NCBI RefSeq assembly: GCF_030159895.1
Contig: NZ_BSNI01000002.1
Location: forward strand, 1,824,306 to 1,888,305
Direction of reading: 5' to 3'
Length of the DNA stretch: 64,000 nucleotides
Origin: Maritalea porphyrae
Lineage (GTDB): Bacteria > Pseudomonadota > Alphaproteobacteria > Rhizobiales > Devosiaceae
Under the pieces are notes generated by a model. It was not told the DNA's origin. It made no database searches and saw only the letters and a list, made by a program, of their open reading frames with translations. Shown piece after piece: positions 52,333 through 60,832 of this stretch (position 1 is its first letter; each line of letters opens with the position of its first letter). Both the position numbers and the translations under genes were made by a program.

Positions 52333-52959
52333 ATGGCGATTATGGGGGCCAAATTCACAGCCGATGTAGACAGTGATGTCGAGTACGAAGGCCAGGAGCC
52401 ATCGACCGGTAGCGCTAGTGAAGCAATAAAAGATCCAACTGTAGACGTTATTGAAATTGCCGGCTCAATTAAATGGTTTGATGTAGCCAAAGGTTTTGGT
52501 TTTATCGTGCCAGATAATGGCATGCCGGATGTGCTTGTTCATGTGACATGCTTGCGACGCGATGGCTTCAAGACAGCCTATGAAGGTGCGCGCATTGTTG
52601 TAGAAGCGCTAGATCGCCCGGGCGGCTTGCAGGCTTTCCGCATTTTGTCGATGGATGAATCGACGGCAAAGCATCCCGCGCAAATGGAACCTCCTAAAAC
52701 GCATGTGGTCGTCGAGCCGACATCAAAGCTGGAACGATTGCAAGTAAAGTGGTTTAATCGGTTGCGCGGATTTGGTTTCTTGTCTGCAGGCGAGGGACAT
52801 CCTGACATTTTCATCCATATGGAAACACTACGACGCTTCGGGTTAGCTGAGTTGCGTCCCGGTCAATATGTATTGGCTCGTTACGGCGATGGACCAAAAG
52901 GATTGATGGTTGCCGAAATACGGCCAGATGGATGGGGCGACGCACCGTCTTCGCACTAA
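52333..52959 (+). CDS. double cold-shock-domain protein
   Basis: About 208 residues with two cold-shock domains. The first has GSIKWFDVAKGFGFIVPDNGMPDVLVHVTCL and the second LQVKWFNRLRGFGFLSAGEGHPDIFIHMETL; RNP1 is KGFGFI and RGFGFL. An acidic N-terminus precedes them. The start is uncertain among GTG 52306, ATG 52333 and ATG 52342; AGAAGGA lies just before the latter two. RNA-chaperone or antiterminator roles are typical. It precedes the DUF192 gene by two bases, a common alphaproteobacterial pair. Confidence 0.87.
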   Translation: MAIMGAKFTADVDSDVEYEGQEPSTGSASEAIKDPTVDVIEIAGSIKWFDVAKGFGFIVPDNGMPDVLVHVTCLRRDGFKTAYEGARIVVEALDRPGGLQAFRILSMDESTAKHPAQMEPPKTHVVVEPTSKLERLQVKWFNRLRGFGFLSAGEGHPDIFIHMETLRRFGLAELRPGQYVLARYGDGPKGLMVAEIRPDGWGDAPSSH

Positions 52960-52961
52960 AT

Positions 52962-53429
52962 ATGAATTCAACCTCCCTGAATTACCTGGCGCGCACACTG
53001 TGCGCCTTTTTTCTTTTCGCTTCGCTTTCGGCCTGTTTTGCGAGTGAAGAAAAACTCACGCTGATTTCCGAAAGTGGTGAGCATCATTTCAATATCGAGT
53101 TGGTGGATGACGATGCATCGCGCGCCCAAGGCTTGATGTTTCGCACCAACTTGGCAGACAACGCTGGCATGTTGTTCGATTTCCACGAAGAACGGCCCGT
53201 ATCGTTCTGGATGCGCAATACGCTTATCCCGCTGGATATGATTTTTGTTAGGGCGGATGGCGTTATTGTCAACATCCATTCGAACGCACGGCCACAGGAC
53301 CCAACACCCATCCCTTCAGCCGGGCCGGTTCGTTTTGTTTTTGAAATTGTTGGCGGCGGGGCGTTCAAGATCGGTCTGAAGGCTGGCGATAGATTAGTGC
53401 ATCCGCGCGTTGTTCAATCGGCCAACTAG
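52962..53429 (+). CDS. DUF192 exported protein
   Basis: 155 residues. The lipoprotein-like signal ends ASLSAC at about residue 25, and the DUF192 domain holds RAQGLMFRTNLADNAGMLFDF, VSFWMRNTLIPLDMIFV and FVFEIVGGGAFKIGLKAGDR. Function unknown; the fold is a small beta-barrel. Codons 9-18 contain a perfect intrinsic terminator, so expression must pass it. Its end overlaps the convergent permease gene by four bases. Confidence 0.85.
   Translation: MNSTSLNYLARTLCAFFLFASLSACFASEEKLTLISESGEHHFNIELVDDDASRAQGLMFRTNLADNAGMLFDFHEERPVSFWMRNTLIPLDMIFVRADGVIVNIHSNARPQDPTPIPSAGPVRFVFEIVGGGAFKIGLKAGDRLVHPRVVQSAN
52988..53017 (+). terminator. intrinsic terminator inside the signal-peptide codons of the DUF192 gene
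   Basis: GGCGCGCA pairs with TGTGCGCC (one G-T pair) around CAC, followed by TTTTTTCTTTT. It lies 29 bases after the cold-shock gene stop yet within the next reading frame. Confidence 0.8.
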
Positions 53430-54562
53430 TCCAGTGTCTTGCGGAACCGCAATAGCGCAATTGTTGCAAAACCAAGAGTAAACAATAGCAAAACTGACAT
53501 GGGTTTCTGCACAGCCTGGTAGTCAGCCCCTTTAAGCATGACCGCACGTACGACCCTCAGGAAATGGGTGAGGGGAAACATTTCGCCAATATATTGTGCC
53601 CAAATCGGCATGCCGCGAAATGGAAACATGAATCCGGAAAGTAAGAGCGAAGGCAAAAAGTAGAAGAAAGTCAGTTGCATCGCTTGCATTTGCGTCTTTG
53701 CGACGGTGGAAATGGTGTAGCCCAACAGCACTAGTGCAGATACGAAAATCAAAATACCCGTTAGCAATAGGGGCATCGAGCCTGCAAATGGCACATTGAA
53801 CAGCAGTTTTGCCGCAATCAACACGACCGAGACCTGTACTGCACCGACCGCGAGATAGGGCAAAACCTTGCCCAACATGATCTCTAGCGACGTTGCCGGC
53901 ATGGCAAGCAAGTTTTCCATTGTGCCGCGTTCCGTTTCTCGTGTCAGAGCCATGGATGTCATCATTACCATCGTCATCTGCAAAATCACGCCAAGAAGGC
54001 CGGGAACAATGTTGTATTGCGTTATGCCCTCCGGGTTGTATCTTTTGTGCACAACGACTTCTAATTGTTGGCCTTTTTGCCGCGCCAATTGTGCTTCTAA
54101 CCCTTGCGCACGTGAAATAGCCTTTGAGGCGACAGAGCTAAGTGTCGAAATGGCGCCAGAGGCGACAGATGGGTCTGTTGCATCCGCTTCAACAAGGATT
54201 TGAGGGCGGTCGCCGCGTTCGATGCGCCGAGCAAAGTCCGAAGGTACGGTAACCACAAAAGAAACAGAGCCATCAGCGATCAAAGCCTCGGCCTCGGCTG
54301 GACTGACCGCAATGTGGCTAAATCGATAATAGCCAGTCATCTCTAACGCAGTCACCATTGCGCGTGTATATTGATCATGGGAGTTCGTGACTAAGGCAGC
54401 TGGCAACGCTTTTGGGTCATTGTTGATTGCAAATCCAAATAGGATAAGTTGCATCAAGGGTACGCCAAGCATCATGCCAAAAGTGATGTGGTCACGCCGC
54501 ATTTGAATGGTTTCTTTAGCAAGCAGGGCAAGCAACCTGACGAGAGAGAAGAACCGGTTCAT
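53426..54562 (-). CDS. ABC-2 type transporter permease (YbhS/YbhR-like)
   Basis: 378 residues. One N-terminal membrane segment, a periplasmic domain (about 45-175) and five further helices with TRETERGTMENLLAMPATSLEIMLGKVLPYL, the DUF-ABC2 signature. It starts within the ATPase stop (ATGA). It forms the membrane channel of the export system encoded here; only one permease gene is present, whereas E. coli has two (ybhS, ybhR), so a homodimer is likely. Confidence 0.9.
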   Translation of the reverse strand: MNRFFSLVRLLALLAKETIQMRRDHITFGMMLGVPLMQLILFGFAINNDPKALPAALVTNSHDQYTRAMVTALEMTGYYRFSHIAVSPAEAEALIADGSVSFVVTVPSDFARRIERGDRPQILVEADATDPSVASGAISTLSSVASKAISRAQGLEAQLARQKGQQLEVVVHKRYNPEGITQYNIVPGLLGVILQMTMVMMTSMALTRETERGTMENLLAMPATSLEIMLGKVLPYLAVGAVQVSVVLIAAKLLFNVPFAGSMPLLLTGILIFVSALVLLGYTISTVAKTQMQAMQLTFFYFLPSLLLSGFMFPFRGMPIWAQYIGEMFPLTHFLRVVRAVMLKGADYQAVQKPMSVLLLFTLGFATIALLRFRKTLD

Positions 54563-55476
54563 TGCATATTGTCCGCAGAATTGGCCATGAATTGAATGAA
54601 CACGTCTTCAAGGCTGGTCTCGCCCAAATGATAGCTGTACGCAAGTTCATTTGAATGGCGCGCAAGTGTTTGAGATAACTGCTTTTCGTCTTGCCCAACA
54701 ACATGCAAACTGTTGCCAAACGGCGCAACTTGGTCGACACCCGGAAGAGACTTCAACGCTTTTGCAACTGTGTTGATTTGCTGACCTTCCACCACAAATG
54801 TTGCCAAATGTGCGCCATCGATGACTTCTTGAACCGTCCCGCTAGCCAGCAGGTTGCCGTACGAAATGTAGTTGATGCGGTGGCATCGCTCGGCTTCGTC
54901 CATATAGTGAGTGGATACCAAAACTGTCATACCGTTGGCCGCAAGCGCATGTATTTCGTCCCAAAATTCACGTCGTGCTTTTGGGTCCACGCCAGCCGTT
55001 GGTTCATCCAGCAGAAGTAGTTTTGGCTTGTGCATTATGCACGCCGCAAGGGCCAATCGTTGCTTCCAACCGCCAGACAAACTTCCTGCAAGTTGATGCC
55101 TGCGGCTGGTGAGGCCGAGCGTATCCAACGTTTCACGTACATATTGCTTGTAGGGTGACAACTGGTGAAGTCGCGCGACAAAGTCCAAATTCTCTTCAAT
55201 TGACAGGTCCTCATAAAAAGAGAACTTCTGCGTCATATAGCCGACTTGGTTTTTGATTTTGTGCTGTTCAGTCTTAAGGTCAAATCCAAGAACTGTGCCG
55301 CCGCCAGAATCTGCAGTGAGTAGGCCACACATAACGCGGATCGTTGTGGTCTTGCCTGATCCATTGGGCCCCAAGAACCCGGAAATCTCGCCTTCTGCCA
55401 CGGACATCGTCACGTCATTTACGACGGTTTTGTCGCCATATCTTTTGACTAGATTCTGAACGTCTATGGCATTCAT
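54559..55476 (-). CDS. ABC transporter ATP-binding protein (YbhF-like, single domain)
   Basis: 305 residues. Walker A GPNGSGKTTT, Q-loop YMTQKFSFYEDL, signature LSGGWKQRLALA, Walker B KLLLLDEPTAGVDP and switch His in VSTHYMDEAERC. E. coli YbhF has two such domains; this has one plus a C-terminal regulatory part. It overlaps both neighbours by four bases. Confidence 0.93.
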   Translation of the reverse strand: MNAIDVQNLVKRYGDKTVVNDVTMSVAEGEISGFLGPNGSGKTTTIRVMCGLLTADSGGGTVLGFDLKTEQHKIKNQVGYMTQKFSFYEDLSIEENLDFVARLHQLSPYKQYVRETLDTLGLTSRRHQLAGSLSGGWKQRLALAACIMHKPKLLLLDEPTAGVDPKARREFWDEIHALAANGMTVLVSTHYMDEAERCHRINYISYGNLLASGTVQEVIDGAHLATFVVEGQQINTVAKALKSLPGVDQVAPFGNSLHVVGQDEKQLSQTLARHSNELAYSYHLGETSLEDVFIQFMANSADNMQ

Positions 55477-56423
55477 TGTTCTAAACTTGCCAAATCAACA
55501 TTGACGATTTGGCCCGGCTTAAGTCTGAATGAGTGCTCGGTAGGCTTTGCCTCCACCAAAAACACCAGCTTCTGCCGGTTCTCAAGCGAGTAGATTACAG
55601 GCGGGGTAAATTCAGGTTCATTCGCAACATATGTGATTTCTGCGGTTAGATTATCTGGGCAGCCGTCACATTTGACCTCAAGAATAGAACCAACGTTCAA
55701 GGAAGCTATGTTAGCCTCTGGCACATAGACTTGAAGTGAAACGGCTCCGTCTGGCAGCAGCGATAAAACAGGTGCTTGCGGTCCAGCGATTTCGCCCTCA
55801 TTTCGGATGATGTCAAATACAACGCCATCCTTTGTTGCTGACAAAACGCGTTTCGATAATCGCCATTCTGCATTGGCTAATGCAGCCTCTGCTTGCTTTA
55901 CAGCGGCTTGGGCAACCGCAATCTCTTCAGGTCTGGCAGGAAGCCTTGCAACGGCGAGGTTCGCTTGCAGTTCACTGACGCGTGCAGCGCTAACATCTTT
56001 TTGTGTTGATGCAAGTTCCAGTCTCGCCTTGGCAATCACACCGCGGTCAAAGAGCGCTTTTTGGCGATCATATTCACGTAACGCCTCTTCTGCTTGTACC
56101 TGCGCAGACTGTAGCGAAGCATCAATTACCGCAATTTCTTCGGGTCGACGCCCGTGAGAGATGTTTTGAAGCGTATTTGTTGCTTGTGCCAAGCCCGCGC
56201 GCGCCTTTGCAACAGCAATTTCAGCGTCGCGCTGTTCAAGTTGCACCAAACTGTCGCCGGCATTGTATCTGTCGCCTCGAGACAGTTCGATCGATTCAAT
56301 TTGCGCTATTTCTACCGGAGCAAGCAGCACAAATTGGCCTTCCACGTAACCAGACGCCAGAGGCAAGGGCGCAGCACAGGCGCTAAAAAGTGATGCAATG
56401 AAGGGCAGGTTGCACAGATCCAT
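55473..56423 (-). CDS. HlyD-family periplasmic adaptor (YbhG-like)
   Basis: 316 residues. N-terminal signal of lipoprotein type (ASLFSAC), then a barrel-sandwich segment, a long coiled coil (about 65-190, AKARAGLAQATNTLQNISHGRRPEEIAVI and a matching second strand ARLPARPEEIAVAQAAVKQAEAAL), and the beta-barrel with RVLSATKDGVVFDIIRNEGEIAG. It links the inner-membrane ABC transporter to an outer-membrane channel. It starts at the base where the TetR stop ends. Confidence 0.9.
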   Translation of the reverse strand: MDLCNLPFIASLFSACAAPLPLASGYVEGQFVLLAPVEIAQIESIELSRGDRYNAGDSLVQLEQRDAEIAVAKARAGLAQATNTLQNISHGRRPEEIAVIDASLQSAQVQAEEALREYDRQKALFDRGVIAKARLELASTQKDVSAARVSELQANLAVARLPARPEEIAVAQAAVKQAEAALANAEWRLSKRVLSATKDGVVFDIIRNEGEIAGPQAPVLSLLPDGAVSLQVYVPEANIASLNVGSILEVKCDGCPDNLTAEITYVANEPEFTPPVIYSLENRQKLVFLVEAKPTEHSFRLKPGQIVNVDLASLEQ

Positions 56424-57109
56424 TACGTTTTGTTCCGTACACGCGCAGCAATAATCATGTCTTGCAGGTTTTGCAGAACCATTTCGCTGATCTGTTCGGC
56501 CTCAGGCTTGCCGATTCGTTCCCAGCCTAAGCGACGAACAACCAACGGTTCGCCAATTCGGAAATAGAGGGCTTGGCCCAAAACCGAAAAGACGCGCATG
56601 ATTGTTTGAGAGTCTTCGGCGGGATCGCCTGTGGCGACGCTCCAAAGCCTGCAGAGTTTTTTGTGGAGTGGTTCCAACAGATGAGTGTAAATCTCATCAA
56701 GTACTTCACCTTGCTCTGAGACCTCTTGGAGGAGGAACGCCGCCATATTGCGCGAATTGGGGTGTGAAAGCATCAGTTTGATGACACTGCCAAGTGCATT
56801 AGATAGCTGCTCAGTCGCTTCATCAGGACTTAGGGCATCAGAATCGGGTAGAGCGCGCGCCGCAGTAGCCGCCACTAAGCTGGCAATGGAGCGAGCGCAA
56901 GCACGCCGCAGCCCTTCTTTTGATCCGAAATAATAAGATATCGAGCCGATATTGGCTTTTGCAGCTTTTGCAATTTCGCGGGTAGAAGTCGCGGCAAAGC
57001 CGTTTTTAGAAAAAAGCGAGATTGCTGTCTGCAACAATGCGTTCTTCGTATTGTCGTCCGCATTCGAGCCCTTATCAGACCGTGTGTGCGTACCTTCTTC
57101 TTCCCACAT
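56423..57109 (-). CDS. TetR-family regulator, CecR (YbiH)-like with DUF1956
   Basis: 228 residues. HTH at about 20-65: TISLFSKNGFAATSTREIAKAAKANIGSISYYFGSKEGL, then the DUF1956 C-terminal ligand domain (NSRNMAAFLLQEVSEQGEV). The same partner set as E. coli cecR-ybhG-ybhF-ybhS-ybhR supports a drug-responsive repressor of its own operon. ATG at 57109 is preceded by AAGGG; an adjacent TTG is less likely. Candidate operators lie 120-160 bases upstream. Confidence 0.9.
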   Translation of the reverse strand: MWEEEGTHTRSDKGSNADDNTKNALLQTAISLFSKNGFAATSTREIAKAAKANIGSISYYFGSKEGLRRACARSIASLVAATAARALPDSDALSPDEATEQLSNALGSVIKLMLSHPNSRNMAAFLLQEVSEQGEVLDEIYTHLLEPLHKKLCRLWSVATGDPAEDSQTIMRVFSVLGQALYFRIGEPLVVRRLGWERIGKPEAEQISEMVLQNLQDMIIAARVRNKT

Positions 57110-57510
57110 CAAAACAACCCTTAATCACCGATACTGCCGATTTTCGTTTCAATTCTCGCAATGAGCACCAATCCGATGTGCTTTGAGAGAGTTGATCAAC
57201 CGGCACTCTTTGCATCTACAGAGAGAATTTAATCAAGTGTTTGAATAAAGTCAAACGATTGATTAAACCGATATCGCGTGGTGGCTTTTGATGGTCTGAA
57301 ATTGATATGAGATGGGGCAGGGCCTATTTTGCTTCTCAAAAACAAAAGCATGTTGAGAAGTGGGAGCTGTTCAATCAGCTATTGCGCTTGGCTGCCAGCT
57401 CACAAAGCGCAATGATGCACATGGGGCTGACCCTGATTTTTACTCGTCGTCATTTGCGATGTGCCACTATGTATTTCCCAGAAGGTGCAGCATGATGACT
57501 TACTTTGCGG
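57110..57510. other. 401-base non-coding stretch between the CecR-like operon and a LuxR-type gene
   Basis: Holds a 10-base palindrome GTTGATCAAC (57191-57200) and the two TCAA-N4-TTGA sites listed separately. The remainder (57268-57510) has open frames of about 60 codons on the plus strand but no conserved-looking protein and no clear ribosome-binding site. Confidence 0.5.
57228..57267 (-). promoter_or_regulatory. tandem TetR-type operator candidates upstream of the CecR-like operon
   Basis: Two palindromic sites TCAAGTGTTTGA (57233-57244) and TCAAACGATTGA (57251-57262), 18 bases centre to centre, enclosed by larger inverted arms TTTAATCAA and TTGATTAAA (57228-57236, 57259-57267). The 17-base half-sites match at 15 positions. 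They lie in the likely promoter of the tetR-hlyD-ATPase-permease operon. Confidence 0.5.
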
Positions 57511-57918
57511 CTAACTCGCGGCGGCAATTCCTTCGCGCAGCCGGTCTGCTGATTGTCCGGACTCAATGAGTGTTTCAAGGACCGCGAAATATCGGGCCGC
57601 AACCACCATATTGCCAACTTCCATTTTTTGAATGAAACGCGATTTGTGCACATCAACTGTACGCGGGCTGATCTTAAGTTTTTCGCCGATTTGTACCGCT
57701 GTTAGACCCTCGATAACCTGTTCAAACACCTCGAACTCGCGTGTCGTTAAGCGTTCTAGCTTCCGAGCAAATAGTAAAAGCTCAAATGAGTCGGGGACGG
57801 GATTGGATCTATCGCGCTGAAGAATGGTTGAATTCTCATTCAACCAATTTACCAGCATCAGATGCCTGTCATCCTTGTCGCCTGACTTCTTGACTTTGTT
57901 AAGCTTCAACTCATTCAT
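57511..57918 (-). CDS. LuxR-type HTH transcriptional regulator without receiver domain
   Basis: 135 residues. The C-terminal LuxR HTH covers about 60-125: LERLTTREFEVFEQVIEGLTAVQIGEKLKISPRTVDVHKSRF. The 55 residues before it do not form a receiver or autoinducer domain. The start at 57918 follows GGGAA; a TTG four codons earlier is disfavoured. It is downstream of the autoinducer-type LuxR gene in the same direction after 89 bases and may be its target. Confidence 0.85.
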   Translation of the reverse strand: MNELKLNKVKKSGDKDDRHLMLVNWLNENSTILQRDRSNPVPDSFELLLFARKLERLTTREFEVFEQVIEGLTAVQIGEKLKISPRTVDVHKSRFIQKMEVGNMVVAARYFAVLETLIESGQSADRLREGIAAAS

Positions 57919-57987
57919 TTTTGTTCCCAATATTCAAAGTATGTATTTCACTGTAGTCGATTATGCAGCCAAGAGTAACTAATATCA

Positions 57988-58007
57988 CTACCCCCAAATG
58001 GGGGAGG
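57988..58007. promoter_or_regulatory. palindrome CCCCC-AAAT-GGGGG between the two LuxR-type genes
   Basis: CCCCC (57991-57995) and GGGGG (58000-58004) around AAAT, flanked by further weakly paired bases. It lies 73-87 bases before the small HTH gene, a fitting site for a LuxR-type activator. The adjacent GGCTA-AAT-TAGCC (58006-58018) may instead mark the end of the upstream gene. Confidence 0.4.
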
Positions 58008-58727
58008 CTAAATTAGCCCTTGCCTAACTGCTGTAACTACAGTGTGGAGTTTGTTGCTGCATTGTAGTTTGCGCTGACAGTTCTGAAGATATGATTTTAC
58101 TGAATGATCAGAAATTGACAGAATTTGCGCAGTCTCCCACACAGATTTGCCCTCTGCAGCCCATTTGAGCACCTCAAATTCGCGCATTGAAAGGTTGGCG
58201 CGTTTATTTTGCGGTTTTCGAATGTTTAGTGCAAGCGCGTTGAATTGATAAGCGAATAGGAACAGATGCGGCATGACTTCATTGCGCAATTCTATCCATT
58301 CTTTGTCCGGAACATCAGCATTAAATGACAGCGCACACAACTCACCCTGAGGTCCAAAAATAGGAATCGCAAATCCTTGTCGGCCCAAACCATGTTCAAC
58401 GGATTCACCAAAAAAGGCACTTTCTTGCGGCGAATCGTGCTTTTCCGCCTCCCAGTCAAAAGGAGTAGGGCTATTCGCTGCCCGTTTAATGACAGGATCG
58501 ATCACATGGTAGTTTTGGCTAAAATACCGCTGCAGCCAGTCTTCCGAATAGGTGGATATTGCGTCAAACGCTAAGCGTGGAGACTGCTTGCCTGGGTTTA
58601 GAATGCCGTAGGCAATGTGCTTACCATTGTATTTAGCGGCTGTTTTGTGCAAATGGCCGATGGCCTCCTCACGTGAGGAGAATTCAATGTCATCTGTAAT
58701 AAATTGTTCTACAGAAAATCCGGCCAT
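58008..58727 (-). CDS. LuxR-family regulator with autoinducer-binding domain (LuxR solo)
   Basis: 239 residues. The N-terminal autoinducer domain keeps the ligand-pocket residues in DWLQRYFSQNYHVIDPVIKRA and PTPFDWEAE (the W, Y, D and W positions of TraR/LuxR). The HTH is LSMREFEVLKWAAEGKSVWETAQILSISDHSVKSYLQNC. No luxI-type synthase is in the window, so it may listen to outside or distant signals. The start at ATG 58727 is preferred to the GTG three codons earlier. Confidence 0.88.
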   Translation of the reverse strand: MAGFSVEQFITDDIEFSSREEAIGHLHKTAAKYNGKHIAYGILNPGKQSPRLAFDAISTYSEDWLQRYFSQNYHVIDPVIKRAANSPTPFDWEAEKHDSPQESAFFGESVEHGLGRQGFAIPIFGPQGELCALSFNADVPDKEWIELRNEVMPHLFLFAYQFNALALNIRKPQNKRANLSMREFEVLKWAAEGKSVWETAQILSISDHSVKSYLQNCQRKLQCSNKLHTVVTAVRQGLI

Positions 58728-58871
58728 CAAATACACACAAAAATTTTTGATCGTTTGAAAATTATCAAGTGTGGAACATAGATCAATATATTCCTACGTC
58801 GAGCTATTTTTCACAAATTCGTTAATTAAAGTCCTTTTTTGCCCAATTCAACCTAACATTGTGAACAAAAT

Positions 58872-58896
58872 GGGAGAAACGCATAGCATTTCTCCC
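58872..58896 (-). terminator. terminator-like hairpin after the kefC-type gene
   Basis: GGGAGAAA pairs with TTTCTCCC around a nine-base loop. On the minus strand it is followed by ATTTTGTT, a weak U-tract. Confidence 0.55.
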
Positions 58897-58921
58897 CCGA
58901 AAATAGGATTCGATAGCTAGA

Positions 58922-60832
58922 TTACTCTTCAACCTCTTCTGGCCGACGCCCTGGTGGCATCCACGCACGATCAATTGCGCCTTTGTGTCCTTTGGTGGAA
59001 CCAACCATTGCGCGATCCATTTCGTCTCGCACTTCTTTTGCTTTCGCAATGTAGGGTTCATTTTCCAACACCGGAATGTCTGGATTATAAAGCGCCGCCA
59101 TTTCACGAATGCCCCAAAGGTCCTGTTGAACAAATGCCGTCGATATCTTTTCAGCTTCATAGGGGTGCACGCCCAGACCTTCGAGGGCCGACCTGCCAGC
59201 GCGCACAGAACTATCAAATGTTTCCCTAATCATGTCGTTCGCGCCTGCGTAATACATGTCATAAACCGAATGGCGATCTTTGGCCCTTGCAACAATGTGA
59301 ATATCAGGGCGGACCTGCCGAGCGTGTCGAACGATCTCTAGGGCGCGCTCTTCATCATCAATTGCAACAACGATCATTTTTGCTTCTTCAAGACCCGCAG
59401 CGTGCAATAAGTCTGGCCGGGAGGCGTCGCCAAAAAATGTCTTAACGCCAAAACGGCCAACTCGATCAACGGCTTCTGTGCTCAAATCCAAAACAACAGT
59501 TTTATAGCCATTGCCTAAAAGCATGCGATTTACCACTTGGCCAAATCGGCCAATTCCAGCAATGATCACGGTCCCTTGTTCTGAGATTTCGTCAGCCTCG
59601 CGTTCCTGATCTTGTGTTAGTTTTGGCAGCAACAATCGCTCGTAGCCGATAAACAGGGCCGGGGTGAGAAGCATCGAAAGCGCAACGACCAGCAAGAGTA
59701 GTTGAGAGAGTTCGCCCGAGATTACGCCGTTCTGAACAGTGAAGGACAATAGTACAAAGCCAAATTCACCGGCTTGAGCCAATCCCAATGTAAAAAGCCA
59801 TTTGTCCGCGCCTTTGAGTTTGAACACGAGAGCAAGGCAGAACAGAACGGCCGCTTTGATTGCCATCAGGCCAACAGTAAGACCAATAACCAAGCCGAAT
59901 TGCTCAAACAGATAGCCAAAGTTTATGCCTGCGCCAACCGTGATAAAGAATAGGCCGAGCAACAAGCCCTTGAACGGATCAATATCGCTTTCCAGTTCAT
60001 GTCTAAACTCGGAGTTGGCCAAAACCACACCTGCCAGAAAAGTACCCAAGGCTGGCGAAAGGCCAACAAGCATCATCAAAAGGGCAATGCCGACAACCAA
60101 CAGCAATGCAGCTGCTGTAAACACTTCGCGCAACTTCGCTCCGGCTATGAAACGGAAAAGGGGGCGTGACAAATAGTGTCCACCAACAACGACAGCAACA
60201 ACAGCAAGAACCGTAACTCCAGCAACCTGCCAGCCCGCAAGCCCTTCAATGAGGCTCATTTCAGCCCCATGGCCGCCAGACCCACCATGGTCGTCATGGT
60301 GCATATGATCGACTAGCTCTTTAATGGCCAATAGCGGGATAAGCGCGAGCATTGGGATTACGGCGATGTCTTGGAATAGCAGTACCGAAAAGCTCGACTG
60401 GCCGCCATCACTCTTCATCAAGCCTTTTTCATTCAGCGTCTGCAACACAATCGCGGTAGAGGAAAGCGCAAACACAAGGCCAACGGCAATCGCGCTTTGC
60501 CATTGGACACCCAGTAAGTATGCGATGGTGCCAATTATTGTAGCTGTTGCGCCGACTTGTAGGCCGCCAAGGCCCAGCAGTCTATTGCGCATGTCCCACA
60601 AGGCTTTGGGCTCAAGCTCCAAGCCAACCAGGAATAGCATCATAACAACGCCAAATTCGGCAAAGTGCTGAATATCTTGGGTTTCAGAACCCACAAGGCC
60701 AATCACCGGGCCGATTACAATACCTGCAATCAAATAACCTAGAACCGAGCCCAGCCCTAAGCGCTTGGCAATTGGTACCGCAATCACGGCCGCACAAAGA
60801 TACACGAATGCTTGAAACAACAATCCAGACAT
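58922..60832 (-). CDS. CPA2 monovalent cation:proton antiporter, KefC/KefB type
   Basis: 636 residues. Twelve to thirteen membrane helices make the Na_H_exchanger domain (about 1-390, with LAQAGEFGFVLLSF and GLLLGLFFITVGAGINF). The soluble TrkA-N domain follows (TVIIAGIGRFGQVVNRMLL, FGDASRPDLLHAAGL). A His-rich loop HMHHDDHGGSGGHG lies at about 174-187. KefC exports K+ in exchange for protons under electrophile stress, gated by glutathione conjugates. It overlaps the KefF-like gene by one base and forms an operon with it. Confidence 0.9.
   Translation of the reverse strand: MSGLLFQAFVYLCAAVIAVPIAKRLGLGSVLGYLIAGIVIGPVIGLVGSETQDIQHFAEFGVVMMLFLVGLELEPKALWDMRNRLLGLGGLQVGATATIIGTIAYLLGVQWQSAIAVGLVFALSSTAIVLQTLNEKGLMKSDGGQSSFSVLLFQDIAVIPMLALIPLLAIKELVDHMHHDDHGGSGGHGAEMSLIEGLAGWQVAGVTVLAVVAVVVGGHYLSRPLFRFIAGAKLREVFTAAALLLVVGIALLMMLVGLSPALGTFLAGVVLANSEFRHELESDIDPFKGLLLGLFFITVGAGINFGYLFEQFGLVIGLTVGLMAIKAAVLFCLALVFKLKGADKWLFTLGLAQAGEFGFVLLSFTVQNGVISGELSQLLLLVVALSMLLTPALFIGYERLLLPKLTQDQEREADEISEQGTVIIAGIGRFGQVVNRMLLGNGYKTVVLDLSTEAVDRVGRFGVKTFFGDASRPDLLHAAGLEEAKMIVVAIDDEERALEIVRHARQVRPDIHIVARAKDRHSVYDMYYAGANDMIRETFDSSVRAGRSALEGLGVHPYEAEKISTAFVQQDLWGIREMAALYNPDIPVLENEPYIAKAKEVRDEMDRAMVGSTKGHKGAIDRAWMPPGRRPEEVEE

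Noticed and set aside
57307-57495. 62-codon plus-strand frame between the CecR-like operon and the LuxR-type gene
   Set aside because: No ribosome-binding site, no recognisable domain, mixed composition; probably chance.
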